NCBI GenBank assembly: GCA_012840085.1
Contig: DUMB01000085.1
Coordinates: 163,332 to 227,331, forward strand
Direction of reading: 5' to 3'
DNA from: Clostridiaceae bacterium
Lineage (GTDB): Bacteria; Bacillota; Clostridia; Acetivibrionales; DUMB01
DNA: 64,000 bases
The notes beneath the pieces were generated by a model. The model was not told where the DNA came from and made no database searches. It saw only the letters and a list, made by a program, of their open reading frames with translations. The position numbers were made by a program, and so were the translations under genes. Each line of letters starts with the position of its first letter. The first letter of the stretch is position 1. Shown one piece after another: positions 33,871-41,106 of this stretch.

Positions 33871-34761
33871 TTATCCATTCCTCGACTGAATTATTCTTTC
33901 GAACCAATATTCTATTTGAGATTTATCAAGGGAATCCTTTAAGTATACAAAACTAAAAGGATGACTGATATTAAAATTGCGTATTGGAATTTCTTTAAGA
34001 TATCCCTGGGATATTTCTTTTTTTACTGCTTCCCGGTACATAAAAGTTATACCGATATTTTGGTGACACAATTCTTTAATAGCGTTCATATTACCAATTT
34101 CAATTCTTCTTTTAAAATCTTTAACATTAAGATTTTGATTATACAATGCCTGCTCAAGTATATCACGGGTTCCACTGCCTGGCTCCCGAAGAATGAGAGT
34201 TTGTTCAAGCAGTTCTTCCAAATCATTAGTTTTGGATGCAGCTTTGTTGTCAGGAGAACAGACACCGATAAATTTTTCATTGGACATAATTTTATTTTCA
34301 AATTCGCTGCGGTTAAAATTGCCCTCCAGCAAGGCGAAGTCTATTTTTCCTTCCCAAAGCATTTCCTGAAGAATTTGGGTATTTTCCACATACATTGTAA
34401 TATTGATTTCCGGGTTTTCTTTAAATATTTGATATAAAACTGGTGGAAGAGTATATTCACCAATAGTCAATGTTGCTCCGAAGTTCAATGATTTAACTTG
34501 ATTTTTTATGCGGTGCAGCAAGGGTAAAATTCGTTCAGAATTGGCACTAAGTGTTTTTGCATATTCCTGCAATGCTTTGCCTTCTTCCGTAAGAGAAAAA
34601 TTTTTTCCTTTCCCGGAAATCAAAGTTACCTGATAATAATCCTCTAAAAACTGGATGTGCTGTGAGACAGCGGGCTGTGTCATATTCAGCTTTTGAGCAG
34701 TCTTTGTATAATTACCGGTCTCACAAAGTGTAAGGAATGTCTGTAATCTAAAGTCTAACAT
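33871..34761 (-). CDS. LysR-family regulator divergent from yeiH
   Basis: 296 residues. Start is ATG at 34761, with GGAGG just upstream; the longer frame to 34773 would translate that SD. HTH at residues 1-60 (FLTLCETGNYTKTAQKLNMTQPAVSQHIQFLE), then a two-lobed effector domain. Arranged back to back with a YeiH exporter, as in YeiE-YeiH and CysB-like pairs, it most likely activates that gene in response to a sulfur anion. The intergenic A/T palindrome at 34789 is a possible site. Confidence 0.92.
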   Translation of the reverse strand: MLDFRLQTFLTLCETGNYTKTAQKLNMTQPAVSQHIQFLEDYYQVTLISGKGKNFSLTEEGKALQEYAKTLSANSERILPLLHRIKNQVKSLNFGATLTIGEYTLPPVLYQIFKENPEINITMYVENTQILQEMLWEGKIDFALLEGNFNRSEFENKIMSNEKFIGVCSPDNKAASKTNDLEELLEQTLILREPGSGTRDILEQALYNQNLNVKDFKRRIEIGNMNAIKELCHQNIGITFMYREAVKKEISQGYLKEIPIRNFNISHPFSFVYLKDSLDKSQIEYWFERIIQSRNG

Positions 34762-34788
34762 TTGAACCTCCATAAATTTAATTTATAG

Positions 34789-34808
34789 AATTATAAAAAA
34801 TCATAATT
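34789..34808. promoter_or_regulatory. Possible LysR operator
   Basis: AATTAT (34789-34794) and ATAATT (34803-34808) form an inverted repeat spaced by 8 bp in the divergent promoter region. It fits the loose T-N11-A pattern, but the region is so AT-rich that chance is possible. Confidence 0.4.
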
Positions 34809-34870
34809 TCATTTTATATAAATAAAGTGTTATATTCAAGTAAGAAATCTATTAACTTTGGAGGTGCATC

Positions 34871-35887
34871 ATGTTAAAGAAATTAAAAAATATAATACCC
34901 GGGTTGCTGCTCAGCGCATGTGTTGCAATAGTTGCAATGTTTTTAAGCAGCTTAATTCCAGGTGACATTATAGGGGCTACCGTTATAGCTCTTTTGGTTG
35001 GTATGGCCTTAAATCCCATATTAAATAAGTATGAAAAATTCAATGCAGGAGTAAATTATGCAGGAAAGATTGTTCTTCGCATTGGTATCATACTTATGGG
35101 CGTCAATTTGAATTTTTCAGAAGTATTAAATGTAGGGAAGTACTCGCTTTTTGTAATGTTTTTCACTATGGCAACTGCATTTGGAGCTGGAAACCTTATA
35201 GGAAAATTGTTTGGGATGAATTGGAAACTTACTAATTTATTATCAGTCAGCACTGCAATATGTGGCGGTTCTGCCGTGGCTGCAGTAGCGCCCGTTATAA
35301 AAGCGAAAGATGAAGATGTAGCGTATGCAATTTCCTCAACATTTATATTTGATGTTCTTACAGTTGTTGCAATCCCATGGATTGGCATTGCCCTTGGCAT
35401 GTCCGGCATGGGATATGGTTTGTGGGTAGGTACTGCTGTTAACGATACATCATCAGTTGTAGCAGCAGGATACGCTTTTTCCGAGCTGGCAGGTAATACA
35501 GCAGTTATAGTAAAACTCACCAGAACACTGTTTATAATTCCTTATTTATTAATATTCTCCATAATAAATGAAAGGATCGAAGCAAAAACAGAAAGTTCCC
35601 ATGGACATGCATCTGTTAATTTAAAGAAGATTTTCCCTTACTTTATTATATTATTTCTTGTTGTTGTAATTCTTCGCAGTACAGGTATTATAACTGATGT
35701 TATAGCGCCTGTTCTTTCAAAAACCTCGAGGTTTTGCATGATAATGGCCTTATCAGCTATTGGCCTTAAAACAAGTTTTGGAGATGTCAAAAACATTGGG
35801 TTTAAGCCAATGATTCTCGGGTTTATTGTAGATACTTTGGTGGTATTTGTATCCATAGGAGTTCAGGTAGTAACAGGAAGATTTTAA
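34871..35887 (+). CDS. yeiH: YeiH-family putative sulfate/sulfite exporter
   Basis: 338 residues; ATG 34871 directly after GGAGGTGC. Ten or so hydrophobic helices, with family-typical IVLRIGIILMGVNLNFSEVL, STAICGGSAVAAVAPVIKA and GTAVNDTSSVVAAGYAFSE, and closing ALSAIGLKTSF. PF03601 proteins are annotated as sulfate exporters; roles in sulfite or taurine-derived sulfur handling have been proposed. Regulated most likely by the divergent LysR protein. Confidence 0.92.
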   Translation: MLKKLKNIIPGLLLSACVAIVAMFLSSLIPGDIIGATVIALLVGMALNPILNKYEKFNAGVNYAGKIVLRIGIILMGVNLNFSEVLNVGKYSLFVMFFTMATAFGAGNLIGKLFGMNWKLTNLLSVSTAICGGSAVAAVAPVIKAKDEDVAYAISSTFIFDVLTVVAIPWIGIALGMSGMGYGLWVGTAVNDTSSVVAAGYAFSELAGNTAVIVKLTRTLFIIPYLLIFSIINERIEAKTESSHGHASVNLKKIFPYFIILFLVVVILRSTGIITDVIAPVLSKTSRFCMIMALSAIGLKTSFGDVKNIGFKPMILGFIVDTLVVFVSIGVQVVTGRF

Positions 35888-36067
35888 ATGTCATGTGAAG
35901 CTCATAGTGCTAACGTCAGCCAAGTAATATATCATTTATTGCTGATTGAAGCACTTGTGGAGTTTCAGGAGAGACTTTTGTAACAGAAATGATAATATAG
36001 ATGATGTCCTTCACCAGAATTGGACGGATATTTAGTTTAGTGAAAAAAGTGGGGAAATGAGGCGGAC

Positions 36068-36662
36068 ATGAAAGTATTTGATATTGATTTTAAGCATTGG
36101 AACAAGTTTGAAAAAGTTTGGCTTATTGTCTTTCTTGCAATTCATTGCGTTGTGTTAACAGAGTAGTTGATATCAAACGCAAAAATTTCCCGGTTTCAGC
36201 TTCAACGATCAAGGAAAATCCTTTTATCTACAGAGAATACATACATCCATTGGTTTATTCCGATTTAATCACAAATGTCGTTTTTGCCGGGGCACCTTCA
36301 ACTGGTAAGACTACCATTGCTGAAAAACTAGCAGCTGAATTCGATATGGTTTGGATGCCGGAGTACGGGAGAGAATACTAGGAAAAACACCAAAAGAACA
36401 GAAGATTGGAACCATGGCAGCTGACTGAAATTGCAGAAGGCCATTTGGAAAGAGAACGTAAAAAAATAATAGTGATAATATACCTTATGAAGACACATGG
36501 GATAGAAGCGGAGATGTACATCGCCATATATTCCAGCAAAAAATCAAGTCTGATTTGATACAGAGGAAAATTCCATTTATAACGCTTAATGGTTCGATTG
36601 ATGTGCCCATAAGAACTGTAAAAAACGTGCTGAGCAAATTCAAAAAATGGCCACGGTGGTAA
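36068..36662 (+). pseudogene. Fused relic of pnuC (start) and nadR (end)
   Basis: ATG 36068 opens a PnuC-like N terminus ([16 protein letters not shown]) that stops at TAG about 36163. In another frame the sequence then follows the C-terminal part of Nad[22 protein letters not shown]-loop [28 protein letters not shown] replaces the expected Trp (36379-36381), the frame goes on (LTEIAEGHLERERKK), about 50 codons are deleted, and the end (IPYEDTWDRSGDVH...LIQRKIPFITLNGS) is in a third frame. The pair once handled uptake and adenylylation of nicotinamide riboside/mononucleotide for NAD salvage. Confidence 0.88.
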
Positions 36663-36690
36663 TTCAAACAAATTGTCCTTCCCCAATTGA

Positions 36691-36719
36691 TTGACAAAAA
36701 CTTCATGTATTGATAAAAT
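36691..36719 (+). promoter_or_regulatory. Promoter of the Mn riboswitch transcript
   Basis: TTGACA (36691-36696), 17-bp spacer, TAAAAT (36714-36719). Start expected near 36726, which coincides with the riboswitch P1 stem. Confidence 0.85.
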
Positions 36720-36725
36720 AGCATT

Positions 36726-36875
36726 GGTTCTAAAAGGGAGTAGCTTTGGGAAACCAAGATAAGATCAACATACTGGAGGGATCCTGGTCTTATCTCTTTA
36801 ATATATATTATATTAAAGAAAGCGAGACTTTTAGATTATCAGAATATGCCTGATAATCTGAAAGTCTTTTTTATT
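36726..36875 (+). ncRNA. yybP-ykoY manganese riboswitch with terminator platform
   Basis: The L1 signature GGGAGTAGC (36736-36744) and the L3 element ATCAACATACTGG (36764-36776) are present, joined by a GAAA-capped stem (CTTTGG/CCAAG). P1 is TCTAAAAG (36729-36736) with CTTTTAGA (36828-36835). The same CTTTTAGA lies in the 5' arm of a strong terminator (36826-36842 with 36850-36866, then T run). Metal binding that stabilises P1 would therefore prevent termination: an on-switch. It drives the GDT1-type exporter at 37003, the usual target of this class. Confidence 0.88.
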
Positions 36876-37002
36876 TTATGAGTTTAGCAGATGGTGAAAA
36901 TGTTTATTTTCCTGTTGAACGCTAAACATATCGATTTGAAAAGAGAAAGCAGACCAATTCATTCGATAAAATGTGGAAATAAACGAATAAAGGAGGATTG
37001 AC

Positions 37003-38862
37003 ATGATTCAAGAGATGATTAGGGCATTTTTACTGATATTTGTTGCAGAAATGGGGGACAAGACCCAGATCTTAGCCATGGCATTTGCCACACGATTCCC
37101 GGTAAGAAAAGTATTGATTGGGATAGGATTAGGAGCATTTCTGAATCATGGCCTGGCTGTTGTTTTGGGAAACTATCTATCCAGAATGGTTCCGATAAGC
37201 ACAGTTCAGATGATTGCCGGAGCTGCGTTTATTGGATTTGCCCTTTGGACACTGAAGCCTGAGAAAGGAGAAGAGGAGAAAGAGCCAGCAATACAATTTG
37301 GACCGGTATTAACGGTTACTCTCGCATTCTTTTTAGGTGAGCTTGGTGATAAAACCCAATTGACTGCAATAACTCTGGCATCAGATGCCAATTATCCATT
37401 GATGATTCTGGCAGGAACTGTTTCAGGTATGATAGCCACTGGAGCTTTGGGAATTATTATCGGTAAAAAGTTAGGCGATAAGATTCCGGAATTGGGCATT
37501 AAAATTATGGCAGCGTCCATTTTTATGTTTTTCGGACTTCAGAAACTCTATCAAACAATGCCTGCCCGATTCTCAAAAGTGTATATTGTGCTTCCATTCA
37601 TCTGCATATTGGTTTTGACAGTGCTTTGGATGGTACATTCATTAATACGCAGAAGACGTGAAGGAATACAATCTGATTTTATTACCAAATCAAAACTGCT
37701 TCATGAATATTATCTACATATGAAAGAAGATTTGAACAATATTTGTTTGGGTTTGGAGTATTGCTGTGCATGCCAGGGAAACCAGTGTAATATAGGACAG
37801 TCTAAAGAGATAGTACAGGCGGCTTTGGTCAATCAAGAGTGGCAGGAGGTGCCATGGAACACCGAGACGAATCATATGAATAAGCCTTTCACGGAAGAGG
37901 AAGTTTTGGATTGCCTGGTGGATACCATTTGGTTGATCAGCACGATTAAAGACGAAAAGAGATTAACCAATGCTCACTTTATCAGAAATCAAATGGAAGC
38001 AATTCTCCTCGGTCAACCGATAAAAAAATTTGAAAATGTTAAATCATACATAGAAGAATTAAGAGAAATGGATACTGCGTTATCCGACAAGATTGAAGGC
38101 ATGTTCCGAATGAGGAAGCCTATAGAAGAACGGTTGATTAATGTGGGTAACAGGATCAGCAATACCTATCTGATCGAGATGCAGAAAGGCTATCTATTGA
38201 TTGATACGGGTTATCGGGAACAATTCAGGCGATTCGAGAAAGCATTGAAAAAGAAGCACATAGCACTGGAAGACATTACATATGTATTTATTACCCATGT
38301 ACATAATGATCATGTAGGTTTCCTGAATCAGTTGCTCGATAAGACGAATGCAAAGGTTATCCTTCATCCCGAATCGGTTGAGCGTCTGAAAACCGGACAA
38401 AACTCTTTCGAGGGTGGCTGCAGCAGTATGTTGGCATTGTATTTTTACCGGATGATGGAACTATTTGGTAAGGGAGATCATCTTTTTCAACCGGTTGATG
38501 CTCCTGAACGTTATATTCTTGTAACTAAAGAGACACAGCCGGATATAGAAAAAATGCTTTCAGCAAAGATCATTGCCCTTCCTGGTCATACAAAGGATTC
38601 TATTGGTCTGTTGTTCGAAAATAGATTGCTGTTTTGCGGCGATGCTGCTATGAATGGTATACCCAGCAGGAATCATGTTATCATTTGGATAGAGGACTTG
38701 GATGAGTATAAAGCCTCGTGGAGGAAAATGATGGACCTTGAGTTTCAAAAGATTTATCCTTCCCATGGTAAACCATTTACTAAAGCGCAACTTGTTAAAT
38801 CTGCAGGAAAACTTCATAAAATACGCCTCTATCCTCTGAAAAATATGAATAAAAATGCTTAA
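37003..38862 (+). CDS. GDT1/UPF0016 cation exporter fused to a metallo-beta-lactamase domain
   Basis: 619 residues; ATG 37003 after AAGGAGG. Residues 1-215 are a six-helix UPF0016/TMEM165 transporter with both signature motifs, EMGDKT (16-21) and ELGDKT (113-118), which bind the transported Mn/Ca ion. Residues 220-375 form a cytoplasmic linker with a cysteine cluster (YCCACQGNQC). Residues about 385-605 are a metallo-beta-lactamase fold with HVHNDH (432-437), GHTKDS, CGDAA and a closing SHG. The manganese riboswitch in front supports Mn export. The fused hydrolase is unusual: bacterial GDT1 proteins normally end after helix six. Its substrate is unknown; it may be a metal-dependent enzyme or a metal sensor. 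Confidence 0.92.
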   Translation: MIQEMIRAFLLIFVAEMGDKTQILAMAFATRFPVRKVLIGIGLGAFLNHGLAVVLGNYLSRMVPISTVQMIAGAAFIGFALWTLKPEKGEEEKEPAIQFGPVLTVTLAFFLGELGDKTQLTAITLASDANYPLMILAGTVSGMIATGALGIIIGKKLGDKIPELGIKIMAASIFMFFGLQKLYQTMPARFSKVYIVLPFICILVLTVLWMVHSLIRRRREGIQSDFITKSKLLHEYYLHMKEDLNNICLGLEYCCACQGNQCNIGQSKEIVQAALVNQEWQEVPWNTETNHMNKPFTEEEVLDCLVDTIWLISTIKDEKRLTNAHFIRNQMEAILLGQPIKKFENVKSYIEELREMDTALSDKIEGMFRMRKPIEERLINVGNRISNTYLIEMQKGYLLIDTGYREQFRRFEKALKKKHIALEDITYVFITHVHNDHVGFLNQLLDKTNAKVILHPESVERLKTGQNSFEGGCSSMLALYFYRMMELFGKGDHLFQPVDAPERYILVTKETQPDIEKMLSAKIIALPGHTKDSIGLLFENRLLFCGDAAMNGIPSRNHVIIWIEDLDEYKASWRKMMDLEFQKIYPSHGKPFTKAQLVKSAGKLHKIRLYPLKNMNKNA

Positions 38863-38990
38863 GTGCAATTATTTGATTTAAACATCGGTATAATCGAATT
38901 GTAAGCGAGCATATAAGGGACCATGAATGATTTCGTAGTAGAAAGGCACAAACACTCATATTTTCTAAAGAGGGGAGCGAAAAAGTAATA

Positions 38991-39323
38991 ATGCTGTTTG
39001 CGAATATTATATTTACCGCTTCATGTTGGCTGTGTTCATTGATTTTTGGGGCAATAGCTCTTTGGGCATTTAAACGTAAAGACCCGATGCATTTTTGGTC
39101 AGGAAGTACCGTAAGGCCTGAAGAGATAACGGATATTCCATCATACAACCGTGCCAATGGTTTGATGTGGGGAGTATACACCGCTTGTATGGTTGTAACA
39201 GGCATATTGTCACTTTTCAGCATTAAAATTGCTACTGTTATATTGGTAATTTTATGCGTCCCCGGGATTTTTGTCTTAATTATTGTATATAACATGATTT
39301 ATAACAAATACAAAAGCACATAG
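38991..39323 (+). CDS. Small membrane protein of unknown function
   Basis: 110 residues; ATG 38991 after GAGGGGAG. Three helices: LFANIIFTASCWLCSLIFGA, GLMWGVYTACMVVTGILSLF, VILVILCVPGIFVLIIVYNM. Between the first two is a conserved-looking external or cytoplasmic loop (RKDPMHFWSGSTVRPEEITD). Similar short proteins occur widely in clostridia without assigned role (my recollection). The frame stays open after its TAG; see the next entry. Confidence 0.75.
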   Translation: MLFANIIFTASCWLCSLIFGAIALWAFKRKDPMHFWSGSTVRPEEITDIPSYNRANGLMWGVYTACMVVTGILSLFSIKIATVILVILCVPGIFVLIIVYNMIYNKYKST

Positions 39324-39509
39324 GTTGCTTGTGAAACTTATAATTCGGCAACTGATGATTCAACGTCAAAGACCCCGAAAGCGGTTATTATCACAATAAT
39401 TTCAATTTTTGCGATAGTTATTATTGCGGCAGGCGCGTTATTTGTGGAGAAAAAGACCCTAGTTTTCGCAACAGCAAAAGTACTGAACAATTACACCGTG
39501 AACTTATAG
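39324..39509 (+). pseudogene. Membrane-protein fragment in frame after a TAG stop
   Basis: Directly after the TAG at 39321 the same frame is open for 61 more codons, with a polar start (SATDDSTSKTPKA) and one clear helix (VIITIISIFAIVIIAAGALF). It has no SD or start codon. Either the preceding gene has lost its 3' half to a stop codon, or this is the tail of a different eroded gene. The remaining spacer to 39711 has no other coding signal. Confidence 0.4.
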
Positions 39510-39622
39510 CTAGAATTCGTCCCCTGTCATGTGGGAACTGATGATGGAAGTGAGAATATTGACTATAACCTGAAAATATTGTAGTATATTATAAACAAAT
39601 TTGCCATGTTATTGGGATTTAT

Positions 39623-39675
39623 GCGGGCTTGAATAAGCACCGCCAAAAAGGCCGTAACCGGGCAATTTGCTGGCC
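39623..39675 (+). other. Structured leader before LytTR regulator
   Basis: GCGG (39623-39626) pairs with CCGC (39640-39643) around an inner CTT/AAG; a second stem GGCC (39650-39653) with GGCC (39672-39675) follows. No known riboswitch consensus is met. Possibly a small cis-acting RNA. Confidence 0.35.
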
Positions 39676-39711
39676 TATAGAGTTTTGAAACGCTTTTTTC
39701 TAGGGGGTTTT

Positions 39712-40431
39712 ATGCCGGTTAGGATTGCCATTTGTGACGACTCAGTAGAAGATTTAGAATCGTTGACTGATGCTCTTTATAAATATGATCGTTCATTTGA
39801 CATTATTTCTTACACAGATGGGGTAACCTTTATAGAGGAATTCCAGGATTTTAAATATTCTGTCGATATCCTTTTTTTAGACATTTATATGCCTGGAATA
39901 GACGGTATTGAACTTGCCCAGAAGATACGCAGCGAAAGAAAGGACATCAAAATCATATTCATTTCGCTGAGCAAGGAGCATTATCCTCAGGCATATGAGG
40001 TGTTTGCCTTCAATTATATACTGAAGCCTTTTGACAGGAAAAGACTGTACGAAGTATTGGATAGAGCCATGGACGAGCACAGGAAGGAAAACAGTCAGAA
40101 AATCCATTTTAGCTACAAATCAAGTGTATACAGCGTGAACCCCCGGGAGATTCTTTATGTTGAAAGCAGGGATAAACTCATCATGTTTCATATGTTTCCT
40201 GAAGGTACACTGCAGTGCTACAGTAAGCTGGATGAGATTGAAAAACAGCTGCCGGAGCAGTCTTTCATCCGTTGTCACCAGAGTTTTATCGTAAATGCTT
40301 CATATATAACTGAAATGGGGCATACTTATTTCCGCCTCGGTCAAGTTGTGATCAACATTTCAAAAAAGTATTTGAAACAAGCAAAAGATCAGTATTATAA
40401 ATATTTATTTTCTAATATGAACAACCCTTAA
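39712..40431 (+). CDS. LytTR-family response regulator
   Basis: 239 residues from ATG 39712, 5 nt after AGGGGGT; the longer frame has no SD. Receiver domain (residues 1-120) with acidic CDDS, phospho-acceptor in LFLDIYMPGIDG and KPF. A LytTR DNA-binding domain follows (about 140-235): YSVNPREILYVES, SFIRCHQSFIVNASYI. Such regulators bind two 9-bp repeats 12-13 bp apart. Exactly that layout is found twice just downstream, before 40575 and before 41107. The 7TMR-DISM kinase at 58528, beyond the surface-protein genes, is the likely partner. Confidence 0.93.
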   Translation: MPVRIAICDDSVEDLESLTDALYKYDRSFDIISYTDGVTFIEEFQDFKYSVDILFLDIYMPGIDGIELAQKIRSERKDIKIIFISLSKEHYPQAYEVFAFNYILKPFDRKRLYEVLDRAMDEHRKENSQKIHFSYKSSVYSVNPREILYVESRDKLIMFHMFPEGTLQCYSKLDEIEKQLPEQSFIRCHQSFIVNASYITEMGHTYFRLGQVVINISKKYLKQAKDQYYKYLFSNMNNP

Positions 40432-40478
40432 AAAACACTGTTCATTAGCTTTTTACTCTGTTAGCCAATAAAATTATT

Positions 40479-40545
40479 CCAATTTCGACGAAAAGTGTGA
40501 CAATTTCGCCAACCCAATTATAACAGTCCTTTTTTTTACTATAAT
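40479..40545 (+). promoter_or_regulatory. LytTR-type promoter 1 (paired repeats and -10)
   Basis: CCAATTTCG (40479-40487) and ACAATTTCG (40500-40508) are direct repeats 21 bp apart. TATAAT follows at 40540-40545, 31 bp after the second repeat, with no good -35. Same architecture as promoter 2 at 40934-41001. Confidence 0.75.
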
Positions 40546-40574
40546 GATAAAGATAATGAATAAGGGTGGTTTGG

Positions 40575-40913
40575 ATGCTTTACCAGATCTATCGGAAAAA
40601 ATGTCACACACAAGTATATACTGAAAAAAACAGCCGGAGTAAGATTCCCTACTGTACATTGAAAAAGATGAAAGAGATTTATCCGGATGAAAATTTTGTT
40701 ATAATCGGAGAAATCGGTATCTTCGCGGATACTTCCAACTTTCAGGATACACTTCTCACAGATGACGGGAAATTAGTTCCTATATTTCCCAGAGGAAGCT
40801 TGACAAAACCTTTTGAGTGGATAGCAGGTTATGTTGCGGTAGGAGAGAACACCTATGTTGCTGTAGTTAAGAGCATATTTCCACCGTTTCTTCGCCGTTT
40901 ATTTGCTGTTTAA
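40575..40913 (+). CDS. Hypothetical protein, first gene of the LytTR regulon
   Basis: 112 residues from ATG 40575, after AAGGGTGG; no signal peptide or membrane helix. N-terminal 25 residues are basic, the rest is a compact alpha/beta domain (FVIIGEIGIFADTS, DDGKLVPIFPRGS, WIAGYVAVGENTYVAVVK). I do not recognise it. It has its own LytTR-type promoter and sits between the regulator and the giant surface genes, so it may be an accessory of that system. Confidence 0.7.
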   Translation: MLYQIYRKKCHTQVYTEKNSRSKIPYCTLKKMKEIYPDENFVIIGEIGIFADTSNFQDTLLTDDGKLVPIFPRGSLTKPFEWIAGYVAVGENTYVAVVKSIFPPFLRRLFAV

Positions 40914-40933
40914 AAGGATAAAGCATTCGATTG

Positions 40934-41001
40934 ACAATTTCGGAATTTTTAGGTACCAATTTCGCCATTTCAAACTGTAATGTTTCATTTTTTATTATAA
41001 T
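40934..41001 (+). promoter_or_regulatory. LytTR-type promoter 2, before the giant surface operon
   Basis: ACAATTTCG (40934-40942) and CCAATTTCG (40956-40964), 22 bp apart, then TATAAT at 40996-41001, again 31 bp after the second repeat. Transcription would start near 41008, about 100 bp before the ATG of the first giant gene. Confidence 0.75.
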
Positions 41002-41106
41002 AATAAAATAAGGCATTTAAGGCATTTATGTTTATTGCATTTTTTGCCAATGAAAATATCCTATATAGATCTACATGCAAACAGGAATTTTGGGGGGATC
41101 TTCTAC

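Noticed and set aside
36118..36381. Functional 87-residue P-loop protein
   Set aside because: It is an internal piece of NadR with homologous sequence continuing past the stop and in other frames.
39601..39711. c-di-GMP-I riboswitch before the LytTR regulator
   Set aside because: Two hairpins are present but the conserved GEMM core bases are not.
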